From assembly GCF_029255125.1 (NCBI RefSeq), contig NZ_JAPUVR010000099.1, positions 1-45,964 on the forward strand: a stretch of DNA of 45,964 bases. The letters run 5' to 3'. Under the pieces are notes generated by a model. That model searched no databases, had not been told where the DNA came from, and saw nothing but the letters and a program-made list of their open reading frames with translations. Positions 17,589-27,225 of this stretch are shown here, piece by piece. Numbering within the stretch: the first letter of the stretch is position 1; each line of letters starts with the position of its first letter. The DNA is from Accumulibacter sp. Lineage in GTDB: Bacteria; Pseudomonadota; Gammaproteobacteria; Burkholderiales; Rhodocyclaceae. A program made the translations under genes and the position numbers.

Positions 17589-18350
17589 TTGGGACTGGCC
17601 AAACGAATCATTCCCTGCCTGGACGTGACCGCCGGTCGCGTCGTCAAGGGAACCAATTTTGTCGATCTGCGCGACGCCGGCGATCCGGTCGAGATTGCCC
17701 GTCGTTATGACGAGCAGGGCGCCGACGAAGTCGCTTTCCTCGACATCACGGCGTCCTCGGACCAGCGCGACATCATTCTGCACATCGTCGAAGCGTGCGC
17801 CGCCCAGGTTTTCATCCCGCTGACCGTCGGCGGTGGCGTTCGCTCGGTGGCCGACGTCCGGCGCTTGCTCAATGCGGGCGCCGACAAGGTCAGCATCAAC
17901 ACCGCGGCGGTGGAAAACCCGGATTTGATCGCCGAAGCGTCGGCTAAGGTCGGCAACCAGTGCATCGTCGTCGCGATCGACGCCAAGCAGTCGTCGCCCG
18001 GCGCCTGGCAGGTATTCACGCACGGCGGTCGGCGCAATACCGGTCTCGACGCGCTGATCTGGGCCCGGCGTGTCCAGCAGCTCGGCGCCGGCGAAATTCT
18101 GTTGACCAGCATGGATCGTGACGGAACGCGCAACGGCTTCGACCTTGCGCTGACGCGCGCCGTGTCCGACGCGGTCGATATTCCGGTGATCGCCAGTGGC
18201 GGCGTCGGCACGCTGCAACACCTGGCCGACGGCGTCAGTGTGGGGAACGCCGATGCCGTTCTGGCGGCGAGTATCTTTCATTTTGCCGACTACACGGTTC
18301 GCCAGGCGAAGGAGTTCATGCGCGAACGCGGGATCGAAGTTCGTCTGTGA
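17589..18350 (+). CDS. hisF: Imidazole glycerol phosphate synthase, cyclase subunit (TTG start)
   Basis: This 253-residue TIM-barrel cyclase converts PRFAR plus ammonia to imidazole-glycerol phosphate and AICAR. It begins (M)[23 protein letters not shown], with the first catalytic aspartate in [16 protein letters not shown] carries the second, and [15 protein letters not shown] binds phosphate. The only start consistent with the family N-terminus is TTG at 17589, supported by GGAGG about ten bases upstream. In relatives the next gene is hisI, but here none follows for 405 nt. Confidence 0.94.
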   Translation: MGLAKRIIPCLDVTAGRVVKGTNFVDLRDAGDPVEIARRYDEQGADEVAFLDITASSDQRDIILHIVEACAAQVFIPLTVGGGVRSVADVRRLLNAGADKVSINTAAVENPDLIAEASAKVGNQCIVVAIDAKQSSPGAWQVFTHGGRRNTGLDALIWARRVQQLGAGEILLTSMDRDGTRNGFDLALTRAVSDAVDIPVIASGGVGTLQHLADGVSVGNADAVLAASIFHFADYTVRQAKEFMRERGIEVRL

Positions 18351-18755
18351 CCCGACCGACACCTGCGTTGCACGTCGGCATGACGGCGAAACGCCAACGG
18401 GCAGGGTATGATTCCCGCCTTCGTACGGGATGCGCGCAGCGCTGGTGCGCCGCTTTCCTGCTTAAAGCACGGGCATTTGGCGTCGCCGGCGAGCATGCTC
18501 GGCGCGATCACGCGATCACGGTATACTAGAGAGGCGCGCACCGGCGTTTGTGCAAGCGCGAGGCGTCTGGCTGTTGGCAGAGTGCGCCAAAGCTGTGCTC
18601 GTGTCGTGCGCTGGCGTGTTGCTGCTGGCGATCGGCCAGGCGAGGGCGTAGCCTGCTGCATCGAGCGTGAGATCTGCTTCTTTGATCAACTTGAGGGAAA
18701 AGCGTCGGGCTACCGCCGGCCCAGCGCTCAGTAACCCCGAGGAACCATACGGCAA
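18351..18755 (+). other. hisF-hisE gap lacking hisI
   Basis: These 405 nt sit where hisI (phosphoribosyl-AMP cyclohydrolase, about 130 codons) is normally found. I read all frames and saw none of the hisI signatures (a WLDEV-like start, AWMN, or the Cys/His metal cluster); the longest frames are arginine-rich shadows. Structure present includes a perfect palindrome GAGCATGCTC at 18491-18500, a tandem 8-mer CGCGATCA at 18503-18518, and a -10-like TATACT at 18522-18527 without a good -35. The rest is less GC-rich near 18660-18700. It may be a deletion scar, a leader for hisE, or a short noncoding RNA gene. Confidence 0.6.
18503..18518 (+). repeat. Tandem 8-bp repeat beside a -10-like hexamer
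   Basis: Two exact head-to-tail copies of CGCGATCA occupy 18503-18510 and 18511-18518, followed three bases later by TATACT (18522-18527). Tandem operators or iterons next to a promoter can look like this, but two copies of eight bases may also arise by chance or slippage. Confidence 0.5.
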
Positions 18756-19076
18756 ATGAACATGGACATGCTGCACCGCATTTCGGACACCTTGTTGGCG
18801 CGGCGTAAGGCCGACCCGGAGACTTCCTATACCGCACAGTTGTTGGCCAAAGGACCGGACGCCATCCTGAAGAAGATCGGCGAGGAAACCGCCGAACTGA
18901 TCATGGCCGGCAAGGAAGGCAATCGCCTGCACGTCGTCTGGGAATCGGCCGACGTGCTTTATCACACCATGGTTCTCCTCGCCTTCTACGGCCTGTCGAT
19001 CGAAGACGTGCTGCAGGAAATGCGTCGCCGGGAAGGCATTTCCGGGATCGACGAGAAAAAATCACGAAAGGGCTGA
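18756..19076 (+). CDS. hisE: Phosphoribosyl-ATP pyrophosphatase
   Basis: This 106-residue protein hydrolyses PR-ATP to PR-AMP, the second step of histidine synthesis. It is an all-alpha MazG-like fold with metal ligands in KKIGEETAELIMAGK (E-E-x2-E) and VWESADVLYHTMVLLA (E-x2-D). The normal stand-alone HisE is this size; it is not fused to HisI. Start at ATG 18756 is preceded by GAGGAA about 12 bases upstream; the ATGs at 18762 and 18768 are alternatives. It ends three nt before the HIT gene. Confidence 0.94.
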   Translation: MNMDMLHRISDTLLARRKADPETSYTAQLLAKGPDAILKKIGEETAELIMAGKEGNRLHVVWESADVLYHTMVLLAFYGLSIEDVLQEMRRREGISGIDEKKSRKG

Positions 19077-19079
19077 GGA

Positions 19080-19433
19080 ATGGACAATTGTCTCTTCTGC
19101 CGGATCGCATGCGGTCAGATTCCGGCGCGCAAGGTCTACGAGGACACCGAAATCCTCGCTTTCCACGACATCAACCCGGCGCGTCCCGTGCACCTGCTGG
19201 TCATCCCGAAGCGTCACATCACTTCGCTGGCGACGGTTGTCGAGGAGACCGACGTTCCCGTCCTCGGTCGCATGCTCGCGCTGGCCAGTCGTTTGGCAAG
19301 CGAGAACGGCAGCCCGGACGGTTTTCGCGTGATCATCAATACTGGGCGCATTGGCCACCAGGAAGTTCAACATTTGCACGCGCACATCGTCGGTGGGCCC
19401 GATCCGGTGGGCCCGATGCTCAAGCGGGTATGA
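19080..19433 (+). CDS. hinT: HIT family (Hint-like) nucleotide-binding protein
   Basis: This 117-residue protein has the histidine triad HLHAHIVGG near residue 100 and an N-terminal DNCLFCRIACGQIPARKVYED that matches bacterial Hint/HinT phosphoramidate hydrolases. These enzymes hydrolyse purine nucleoside phosphoramidates such as adenylated lysine; the cellular role is not well defined. The AAAGGG at the end of hisE serves as ribosome binding site. Location between hisE and tatA is conserved in betaproteobacteria and suggests co-transcription. Confidence 0.93.
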   Translation: MDNCLFCRIACGQIPARKVYEDTEILAFHDINPARPVHLLVIPKRHITSLATVVEETDVPVLGRMLALASRLASENGSPDGFRVIINTGRIGHQEVQHLHAHIVGGPDPVGPMLKRV

Positions 19434-19508
19434 GCGCGCAAGTGGAGATGAGTCGCGCTGCCGGCGGCGGTCGAAGACGCGCCGATTTCACTATCACGGA
19501 GGCCTGAC

Positions 19509-19754
19509 ATGGGCTCGTTCAGCATCTGGCACTGGTTGATCGTCCTGATCATCATTCTGCTGATTTTTGGTACCAAGAAACTGCGCAATCTGGGGTCCGA
19601 TCTGGGCGGCGCGGTGAAGGGCTTCAAGGACGGCATGCGTGATGCAGTGGCTGACGACAAGCCGGCCGAGCCGCCGCCGCCGGGGGTACCGCCGGCGCAG
19701 GTCGGTAGCGGGCAGACGATCGAGGGCGAGATTCGCGAGCGGACGAAAACCTAG
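19509..19754 (+). CDS. tatA: Sec-independent protein translocase subunit TatA
   Basis: This 81-residue membrane protein has one N-terminal helix, [21 protein letters not shown], the [24 protein letters not shown] hinge and amphipathic helix, then a short polar tail rich in proline. It oligomerises to let folded Tat substrates cross the inner membrane. GGAGG seven bases ahead of the ATG supports the start. It is followed by tatB and tatC. The periplasmic redox proteins encoded in this window have signal sequences without an evident twin-arginine motif. Confidence 0.94.
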   Translation: MGSFSIWHWLIVLIIILLIFGTKKLRNLGSDLGGAVKGFKDGMRDAVADDKPAEPPPPGVPPAQVGSGQTIEGEIRERTKT

Positions 19755-19852
19755 GCCGCTGCCCGAGTGCTGCGCGGATGTCGCCGGCGGGTGCCGGTGA
19801 CCCATCCGGTAGCCGTGGCGATGTCCGCAACCAGATGAACTGACTGCTGCAC

Positions 19853-20257
19853 ATGTTCGATATCGGTTTTTCCGAGATGCTCGTCATCGCCATCGTTGCC
19901 CTCGTGGTGATCGGTCCCGAGCGGCTGCCCAAGGTGGCGCGCACGGCGGGGCATCTGCTCGGTCGCCTGCAGCGCTACGTCAGCGACGTCAAGGCCGACA
20001 TCAACCGCGAAATCCAGCTCGAAGAGTTGAAAAAGCTGCAGGCCGAAATCCAGGATTCGGCGCGCAGCGTCGAGCACAGCGTGCAGCAGGAAGTGCTCGC
20101 CGTGCGGCAGAGCGTCGAAAGCCTGGCCGCCGATCGCCCGACCGGCGAGTCAGCGGCGACCGGCAACCCAGGCTCTACCACGCCACCCGCCGTCGGCCAG
20201 AGCGCCCTGCCGGCAAGCCGGCCGGCGGCGGCCGACAAGCCGGCGCAGGAAGGCTGA
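19853..20257 (+). CDS. tatB: Sec-independent protein translocase subunit TatB
   Basis: This 134-residue protein starts MFDIGFSEMLVIAIVALVVIGPERLPKVARTAG, the TatB signature with the conserved glutamate in the membrane helix and GPERLP hinge. A long amphipathic/coiled helix (residues about 35-95) and a proline/alanine-rich tail follow. It forms the substrate receptor with TatC. It lies 98 nt after tatA and 6 nt before tatC. Confidence 0.94.
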   Translation: MFDIGFSEMLVIAIVALVVIGPERLPKVARTAGHLLGRLQRYVSDVKADINREIQLEELKKLQAEIQDSARSVEHSVQQEVLAVRQSVESLAADRPTGESAATGNPGSTTPPAVGQSALPASRPAAADKPAQEG

Positions 20258-20263
20258 GCAGGC

Positions 20264-21103
20264 ATGGATCCGGCGGAAGACTCGTTCCTCTCACACCTCG
20301 TCGAATTGCGCGATCGCCTGATCCGCTCGCTGATTGCCATCGGCATTGCCTTTCTTTGCCTGTTTCCGTGGGCCAAGGATCTCTACGCGCTGCTCGCCCA
20401 ACCGCTGCTGGCGACGCTGCCGCAGGGCGGCCAACTGATCGCTACCGACGTGGTTGGCGTCTTTCTGGTGCCGATGAAAGTGGCCCTGATGGTCGCGTTC
20501 CTGATTACCCTGCCCTACGTCCTTTTCCAGATCTGGGCTTTCGTCGCGCCCGGGCTTTATGCGCACGAAAAGCGCCTCGCCGTGCCGCTCGTCGGAGTCA
20601 GCGTGCTGCTCTTTTTCGTCGGCATGGCCTTCGCGTATTTTCTCGTCTTCCCGACCTTCTTCGGTTTCATGGCGACGGTCGTGCCGGAGCATGTCGCGTG
20701 GATGACCGACATCGAGAAATACCTGTCGTTCGTCTTGACGACCTTCATTGCCTTCGGCGTCACCTTTGAGGTGCCGGTGATCGTCGTGGTTCTCGTCCAT
20801 GTCGGCATCGTCGACCTGGGCAAACTGAAGGAGTGGCGCCCGTACGTGATCGTCGGCGCGTTCGTCGTGGCGGCCGTGTTCACGCCGCCCGACGTGATTT
20901 CGCAACTGATGATGGCCATTCCGCTTTGCCTGCTTTTCGAGCTGGGTCTCTTCCTGGCCCGCTTCGTCGGACGTCGGTCGGCAGCACGCGCGCCGTCGGC
21001 GGAGGCTGACGACGGCGAGTGGCAGGCGCTATCGGCTGAGGAAATGCAAAGGGCGCTGAGCGAGGCTCATCCGCCCGACGACAAGCGCAAGCCGGACGCC
21101 TGA
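20264..21103 (+). CDS. tatC: Sec-independent protein translocase subunit TatC
   Basis: This 279-residue six-helix membrane protein is the core of the Tat receptor. Conserved features are SFLSHLVELRDRLIRSL at the cytoplasmic N-terminus, FVAPGLYAHEKR in the first loop, and the conserved glutamate in the segment AFGVTFEVPVIVVVLVHVG. A charged cytoplasmic tail of about 40 residues follows the last helix. It closes the his-tat gene series and converges on gatB. Confidence 0.95.
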   Translation: MDPAEDSFLSHLVELRDRLIRSLIAIGIAFLCLFPWAKDLYALLAQPLLATLPQGGQLIATDVVGVFLVPMKVALMVAFLITLPYVLFQIWAFVAPGLYAHEKRLAVPLVGVSVLLFFVGMAFAYFLVFPTFFGFMATVVPEHVAWMTDIEKYLSFVLTTFIAFGVTFEVPVIVVVLVHVGIVDLGKLKEWRPYVIVGAFVVAAVFTPPDVISQLMMAIPLCLLFELGLFLARFVGRRSAARAPSAEADDGEWQALSAEEMQRALSEAHPPDDKRKPDA

Positions 21104-21109
21104 TCGTCG

Positions 21110-21132
21110 GCCCGGCCGGCGTCTGTCCGGGC
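21110..21132. terminator. Candidate hairpin between convergent tatC and gatB
   Basis: GCCCGG at 21110-21115 and CCGGGC at 21127-21132 form a perfect six-pair GC stem with an 11-base loop, seven nt after the tatC stop. No T-run follows on either side, so it is at best a weak or factor-assisted terminator. Confidence 0.25.
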
Positions 21133-21175
21133 GGTGTGCCGGCTGCTGGTGGACGAGATGATTGCCGGGTAGCGC

Positions 21176-22630
21176 TCAGCCCAGCTTCGCGCGTAGCAGT
21201 TCCTTGACCCGCTGCGGGTTGGCTTTGCCGCGGCTTGCCTTCATCGCCTGCCCGACCAGCGCGTGCAGCGCCTTTTCCTTGCCGGCGCGGAACTCGGCCA
21301 CCATCGTCGGATTTGCCGCGAGCAGTTCGTCGATCAGTTGTTCGAGCGCGCCGCTGTCGCTGATCTGGCGCAGCCCTTGGCGCTCGATGACTTCATCAGC
21401 CGAGTTCGCTTCGCCGCTCCACAAGGCGTCGAAAACCTGGCGGGCAATGTTCGTCGACAGGGTTTCGTCGCCGATGCGGGCAATCAGACCGCCGAGCTGT
21501 TCGGGAAGCAAGGGACATTCGCCGATCTCGCGGTCTTCCTTGTTGAGCCGTGCGGCGAGCTCGCCCATTACCCAGTTGGCGCAGGTCTTGGCGTTCGGCC
21601 GGCCGGCTTCGGCGACCGCCGCTTCGTAGTAGTTCGCCAAGTCGAGCGACGCCGACAGGACTCGCGCATCGTAGCTCGACAGTCCGTAGTCGGCGATCAA
21701 GCTTTCGCGCCGAGCTGCCGGCAGCATCGGCAGGCGGGCAGCAACTTCGCCGATCCAGGTGGCGTCGATCACCAGCGGCAGCAGGTCCGGGTCGGGAAAA
21801 TAGCGATAGTCGTGCGCATCCTCCTTCGAGCGCATGCTGCGCGTTTCGCCGCTCGCCGGGTCGAAGAGTACCGTTGCCTGCTCGATGCGGCCGCCGTCCT
21901 CGAGCGTGCCGATCTGCCACTGCACCTCGTAATCGATCGCCTGCTGCAGAAAGCGGAACGAATTCAGGTTCTTGATCTCGCGCCGGGTGCCCAGCTGCGT
22001 CTGGCCGAGCGGCCGGACCGAGACATTGGCGTCGCAGCGGAAAGAACCCTCCTGCATGTTGCCGTCGCAGATGCCGATCCAGCGGACCAGCGCATGCAGC
22101 GCGCGCGCATAGGCGACCGCTTCTGCCGACGAAGATAGATCGGGTTCGCTGACGATCTCGAGCAGCGGGGTTCCGGCGCGATTGAGGTCGATTCCCGACC
22201 TGCCGACGAAAGAATGGCCGCTTTGCTCGTGCAGCGACTTGCCGGCATCCTCTTCAAGGTGCGCGCGCGTCAGCCGGATTTCCTTTTCCTGATCGCCGCA
22301 CTGAATGACCAGCCTGCCGCCACTGACGACTGGTAGCTCGTACTGGCTGATCTGGTAGCCTTTCGGCAGGTCGGGATAGAAATAATTCTTGCGCGCGAAG
22401 ACCGAGCGCGCAGCGATCTCGCCACCGACAGCCAGCCCGAAGCGGATGGCGCATTCGACTGCGCCTTTGTTGAGTACCGGCAGGACACCGGGCAGCGCGA
22501 TATCGACCGCATCCGCCTGCAGGTTGGGCTCGGCGCCGAAGGTCGTCGAGCTTCCCGAAAAGATCTTGGCTTGCGTCGACAACTGCACGTGCGTCTCAAT
22601 GCCGATGACGATTTCCCACGCTTTGCTCAC
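21176..22630 (-). CDS. gatB: Aspartyl/glutamyl-tRNA amidotransferase subunit B
   Basis: This 484-residue subunit phosphorylates and helps amidate misacylated Glu-tRNA(Gln) or Asp-tRNA(Asn). It opens [22 protein letters not shown], has the [16 protein letters not shown] motif in the cradle domain, and ends in the Yqey-like tail ([17 protein letters not shown]) that contacts tRNA. Order gatC-gatA-gatB is standard. The 97 nt between gatA and gatB contain no gene. Confidence 0.96.
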   Translation of the reverse strand: MSKAWEIVIGIETHVQLSTQAKIFSGSSTTFGAEPNLQADAVDIALPGVLPVLNKGAVECAIRFGLAVGGEIAARSVFARKNYFYPDLPKGYQISQYELPVVSGGRLVIQCGDQEKEIRLTRAHLEEDAGKSLHEQSGHSFVGRSGIDLNRAGTPLLEIVSEPDLSSSAEAVAYARALHALVRWIGICDGNMQEGSFRCDANVSVRPLGQTQLGTRREIKNLNSFRFLQQAIDYEVQWQIGTLEDGGRIEQATVLFDPASGETRSMRSKEDAHDYRYFPDPDLLPLVIDATWIGEVAARLPMLPAARRESLIADYGLSSYDARVLSASLDLANYYEAAVAEAGRPNAKTCANWVMGELAARLNKEDREIGECPLLPEQLGGLIARIGDETLSTNIARQVFDALWSGEANSADEVIERQGLRQISDSGALEQLIDELLAANPTMVAEFRAGKEKALHALVGQAMKASRGKANPQRVKELLRAKLG

Positions 22631-22727
22631 AGGTCCTGTTTCTCCTCGACTAGGGTGGCCGCGCCGCTGCGGCAGGCCGCTCGCCGCCGCCTCGTCGACC
22701 GGTGATGGCGGGTCGCTGCCGGGCGCA

Positions 22728-24197
22728 TCAGGCGAAGGCGTCCGGGCGCGCCTGATGCCAGTGCGTGACCTGCTGGTAGCGGTGCGCCACGTTGAGCAGC
22801 TTCGCCTCGCTGAAATAGTTGCCGATCAACTGCAGCCCGGCCGGCAGGCCACGCGCGAAGCCACAGGGAATCGACAGGCCGGGCAGGCCGGCCAGGTTGA
22901 CGGCGATCGTGTAGATGTCGGACAGGTACATCTGCACCGGATCGGCCGCTTTCTCGCCCAGCTTGAAGGCCGTGCTCGGGCTGGTCGGTCCGACGATCAT
23001 GTCGCACTGGCGGAAAGCCGCAGCGAAATCCTGCGCGATCAGCCGGCGGATCCTTTGCGCTTGCCGATAGTAGGCGTCGTAATAGCCGTGCGAAAGCACG
23101 TAAGTGCCGATCAGGATTCGCCGCTTGACCTCGGCACCAAAGCCTTGGGCGCGCGTCCGGCTGTACATCTCGTTCAGATCATCGTATTCCGGCGCGCGGT
23201 AGCCGTAGCGCACACCGTCGAAGCGGGCCAGATTCGAACTGGCTTCGGCCGGCGCGATGACATAGTACGCGGCAACCGACAGACGCATGTTGGGCAGGCT
23301 GAGCACGACCGTTTCGGCGCCGAGCTTGCGGTACTCGGCAATCGCCTGCTCGACGAGCTGCATGACCTCCTGATCGCAGCCGCCGGCGAAAAACTCTTCC
23401 GGCAGGCCGATGCGGATGCCACGCAAGGGCTGCGTACCGCCGTCGCTGGCCAGCTCGCGCGTGTAGTCCTCGGGCGGGCGATCGAGGCTGGTCGAATCGC
23501 GTTCGTCGAAGCCGGCCATCGTGTTGAGCAGCAGCGCGCAATCGGCCGCCGAGCGCGCCAAGGGGCCGGCCTGGTCGAGCGATGAGGCGAAGGCGATCAT
23601 GCCGTAGCGCGAGATGACGCCGTAGGTCGGTTTCATTCCGCTCAAGCCGCACAACGCCGCCGGTTGGCGAATGGACCCGCCGGTGTCGGTGCCGGTAGCT
23701 GCCGGCGACAGCCGCGCGGCGACCGCCGCGGCCGACCCGCCAGACGATCCGCCAGGCACACAAGTCGAGTCCCAGGGGTTTCGCACCGGGCCGTAGAACG
23801 ACGTTTCGTTCGACGAACCCATGGCGAACTCGTCCATGTTGGTCTTGCCGAGGAGGACGGCGCCGGCCGCCTGGAAGCGCTCGATCACCGAGGCGTCGTA
23901 GGGGCTGACGAAGTTGCCGAGCATCTTCGAGCCGCAGGTCGTCCGCCAGTCGCGGGCGCAGAAAATATCCTTGTGCGCGATCGGAATTCCGGTCAGCGCA
24001 GTCTGCTCGCCGCGCGCCAGCCGCTCGTCGGCTTGCCGCGCCTGCGCCAGGCTGCGCTCGGCGTCGACGGTGAGGAAGGCGTTGAGCAGCGGGTTGTGGC
24101 GCGCGATGCGCTCGAGGTACAGACCGGTCAGTTCGACGCTCGAAATTTCCTTGCCGGCAAGCGCCTGAGCCATCTCATGCAGGCTGCGCTCGATCAT
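22728..24197 (-). CDS. gatA: Aspartyl/glutamyl-tRNA amidotransferase subunit A
   Basis: This 489-residue amidase-signature enzyme frees ammonia from glutamine for the GatCAB complex. The catalytic Ser-cisSer-Lys triad is visible as Lys76 in IPIAHKDIF, the [10 protein letters not shown] loop (Ser151/152) and Ser175 in [11 protein letters not shown]. Length is normal. Its ATG overlaps the gatC stop (24194-24197). Confidence 0.96.
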   Translation of the reverse strand: MIERSLHEMAQALAGKEISSVELTGLYLERIARHNPLLNAFLTVDAERSLAQARQADERLARGEQTALTGIPIAHKDIFCARDWRTTCGSKMLGNFVSPYDASVIERFQAAGAVLLGKTNMDEFAMGSSNETSFYGPVRNPWDSTCVPGGSSGGSAAAVAARLSPAATGTDTGGSIRQPAALCGLSGMKPTYGVISRYGMIAFASSLDQAGPLARSAADCALLLNTMAGFDERDSTSLDRPPEDYTRELASDGGTQPLRGIRIGLPEEFFAGGCDQEVMQLVEQAIAEYRKLGAETVVLSLPNMRLSVAAYYVIAPAEASSNLARFDGVRYGYRAPEYDDLNEMYSRTRAQGFGAEVKRRILIGTYVLSHGYYDAYYRQAQRIRRLIAQDFAAAFRQCDMIVGPTSPSTAFKLGEKAADPVQMYLSDIYTIAVNLAGLPGLSIPCGFARGLPAGLQLIGNYFSEAKLLNVAHRYQQVTHWHQARPDAFA

Positions 24198-24490
24198 TCG
24201 ATGACCTTCGGGACGAGATAGAGGCCGGCCTCGGTCTCCGGGGCAATTGCCTGGAAAGCATTGCGCCGGGCCATTTGATCGGTGACGACGACCTGATCCG
24301 CACGCAAGCGCTGAGCGAGGTTCTGCGCATGGGCCATCGGCTCGATGCCCTGCGTGTCGACTGCCTGCATCTCTTCGATCAGGGCGAAAATATCGTTCAG
24401 ATGGCCGAGCGTACTCTCTGCTTCGGCGTCGCTGATTTCGATGCGGGCCAGGTGTGCAACGCGCCGGACCTGTTCTAGGGTGAGCGACAT
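24194..24490 (-). CDS. gatC: Aspartyl/glutamyl-tRNA amidotransferase subunit C
   Basis: This 98-residue helical subunit wraps GatA and GatB and stabilises the complex. It starts [25 protein letters not shown], the family signature, and ends with [10 protein letters not shown], the conserved 'VPKV' tail. It is the first gene of gatCAB and diverges from mreB across a 100-nt gap. Confidence 0.94.
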   Translation of the reverse strand: MSLTLEQVRRVAHLARIEISDAEAESTLGHLNDIFALIEEMQAVDTQGIEPMAHAQNLAQRLRADQVVVTDQMARRNAFQAIAPETEAGLYLVPKVIE

Positions 24491-24511
24491 GGGACAGAAA
24501 TCACTAAAGGG

Positions 24512-24540
24512 TTAAACGCCGAGGTCTTCTAAGGTATCAT
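24512..24540 (+). promoter_or_regulatory. Candidate sigma70 promoter for mreB operon
   Basis: TTAAAC (24512-24517) and TATCAT (24535-24540) match the -35 and -10 hexamers at four of six positions each, with an ideal 17-bp spacer. They lie 50 nt before the mreB ATG in the AT-richest part of the gatC-mreB gap. Transcription would start near 24547 and give a leader of about 45 nt. Confidence 0.5.
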
Positions 24541-24542
24541 AA

Positions 24543-25634
<1,092 letters not shown>

Positions 25635-25639
25635 GGCTT

Positions 25640-25654
25640 GGCGGTTTAGCCGCC
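25640..25654 (+). repeat. Short inverted repeat in the mreB-mreC gap
   Basis: GGCGG and CCGCC flank a five-base TTTAG loop six nt after the mreB stop. The stem is only five GC pairs and lacks a T-run, so full termination is unlikely; partial attenuation or mRNA stabilisation of mreB is possible. Confidence 0.3.
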
Positions 25655-25682
25655 GTACGTCGCCTGCCCACCGAGCACAGGG

Positions 25683-26612
25683 ATGGATCATCAGCCGCCA
25701 CCGTTCTTCAAACGCGGTCCGGCACCCGTCGCGCTGCTGTCGTTTTACGTGGCGTTGTCGGCTGCCTTGCTGGTTCTCGACGCGCGTTTCCAGGCGCTGG
25801 AAATGCTGCGCCAGGCGCTGTCGATGTTTTCGCTGCCGCTGCAGAGCCTGGCTCACATGCCGATACAGGCGCTCGACGGCTTCGGCGCGTATTTCGTCAA
25901 TGTCGAGCGTTTGCGCGACGAAAACGCCCGTCTGAAACGCGCCCGACTCGGCAACGTTGCCACCTTGCTGCGCACGCAGCAGCTCGAGGTCGAGAACGAG
26001 CGCCTGCGCAAGCTGCTCGGCGTCAAGGAGCGGCAGCAGGCGAGCGGCCACGCGGCGCAAATCCTCTACGCTGCGCGTGATCCTTTTTCACGCCGCATCG
26101 TCATCGACAAGGGGCAGCAGGACAAAGTCGTTGCCGGGCAGCCGGTGATCGACGACGCCGGAATCGTCGGCCAGGTGACGCGCGTTTTCCCTTTCGTTTC
26201 CGAGATCACGCTGATTACCGACAAGGAGCAGGCGGTGCCGGTGCAGATCGTGCGCACCGGCCAGCGTTCGGTCGTCTTCGGACTCGGCAACGGCCAACTC
26301 GATCTGCGCTTCCTGCCGGCGAACGCTGACGTGCAGAATGGCGATCTGCTCGTCACCTCCGGGCTGGACGGCGTCTTTCTGCCCGGTTTTCCGGTCGCCA
26401 AGGTGGTACACATCGAACGCGATACGGCCTATTCGTTTGCCCGCATCTATTGCCTGCCGCTGGCCGCCGTCGAGAACTTCAGTGAAGTCATGGTCCTCGA
26501 TCCGCGCCCGCCGGTGGCCCTGCCCGAGCAACTGACGAGCGAGGCGAGCGGGCGCGATGGCCGGTCGCCGGGCAAGTCGGCGGGCAAGAAGAGGCGCTTG
26601 CGTAAGGATTAA
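25683..26612 (+). CDS. mreC: Rod-shape-determining protein MreC
   Basis: This 309-residue bitopic inner-membrane protein has a helix at about residues 16-33 (VALLSFYVALSAALLVLDAR), then a coiled coil (about 65-110: VERLRDENARLKRA... QLEVENERLRKLLGV), then the beta-barrel domains of MreC ending near residue 270. The basic, low-complexity tail after that is typical. MreC links MreB to PBP2 and RodA in the periplasm. Confidence 0.95.
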   Translation: MDHQPPPFFKRGPAPVALLSFYVALSAALLVLDARFQALEMLRQALSMFSLPLQSLAHMPIQALDGFGAYFVNVERLRDENARLKRARLGNVATLLRTQQLEVENERLRKLLGVKERQQASGHAAQILYAARDPFSRRIVIDKGQQDKVVAGQPVIDDAGIVGQVTRVFPFVSEITLITDKEQAVPVQIVRTGQRSVVFGLGNGQLDLRFLPANADVQNGDLLVTSGLDGVFLPGFPVAKVVHIERDTAYSFARIYCLPLAAVENFSEVMVLDPRPPVALPEQLTSEASGRDGRSPGKSAGKKRRLRKD

Positions 26613-26617
26613 GCACG

Positions 26618-27139
26618 ATGCAGACCAGCTACTCGTCTTCCCGCATCCTGTTGCCCGTGTGGCCGCCGTTCATCGGCCTGACGCTGCTCGTCGCCCTGCT
26701 CTTGAACCTGCTGCCGACGGCAGCCTGGCCGGCGATGCCCGACTGGCTGGTGCTGACGCTGGTCTTCTGGAGCGTGCGCGAGACACGGCGGGTGGGCATG
26801 GGATTGGCGTTTCTGTCAGGACTGGCGATGGACGTGGCGGACGCCAGCCTGCTCGGTCAGCATGCCTTGGCTTATGTGCTGGCGGTCTACGGCGGTTCCG
26901 CGCTGTCGCGCCGCATTCTGTGGTTCCCGCTTGGCCAGCAGGCGCTGCACGTCTTTCCCTTGCTGCTGCTCGTCCAGCTCGTGCAGTTGGCGGTGCGCAC
27001 GCTGGCGGGCGCCGATTCGCCGGGAATCGCCTACCTTCTTGGTCCGTGTCTGGCCACGCTGCTCTGGCCCCTCCTGACCTACCTTCTCCTTCTGCCGCAG
27101 CATCAGCCGGTGGACCACGATGCGAACCGACCGCTCTGA
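26618..27139 (+). CDS. mreD: Rod-shape-determining protein MreD
   Basis: This 173-residue polytopic inner-membrane protein has five to six predicted helices. The segment WSVRETRRVGMGLAFLSGLAMDVADASLLGQHALAYVLAVYG is the conserved MreD core. It follows mreC by five nt and belongs to the elongasome. Size and context make the assignment firm despite low sequence conservation in this family. Confidence 0.93.
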   Translation: MQTSYSSSRILLPVWPPFIGLTLLVALLLNLLPTAAWPAMPDWLVLTLVFWSVRETRRVGMGLAFLSGLAMDVADASLLGQHALAYVLAVYGGSALSRRILWFPLGQQALHVFPLLLLVQLVQLAVRTLAGADSPGIAYLLGPCLATLLWPLLTYLLLLPQHQPVDHDANRPL

Positions 27140-27225
27140 AGCTTCGCTGGTGCGCCCGGAAGCGGCGCCAAGACCGTCTGGCGCGCCGGCCGTGCGGCGT
27201 AGACGCGCCGTTTGAGGGAGTTGCC

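Noticed and set aside
18534-18740. A 6S-like or other structured RNA in the hisF-hisE gap
   Set aside because: Fragments such as GAGCATGCTC and AGCCTGCTGCATC recall parts of enterobacterial 6S RNA, but I could not pair the 5' and 3' ends into the closing stem, so I list the region only as an unexplained gap.
19509-21103. Link between tat genes and the redox operon through twin-arginine signals
   Set aside because: The signal sequences of the octahaem, rhodanese and cytochrome c proteins lack an evident S-R-R-x-F-L-K motif, and haem is attached after Sec export, so no Tat dependence is claimed.
26557-27225. N-terminal extension of PBP2 through mreD
   Set aside because: It overlaps mreD in another frame and lacks similarity; a good ribosome binding site precedes GTG 27226.
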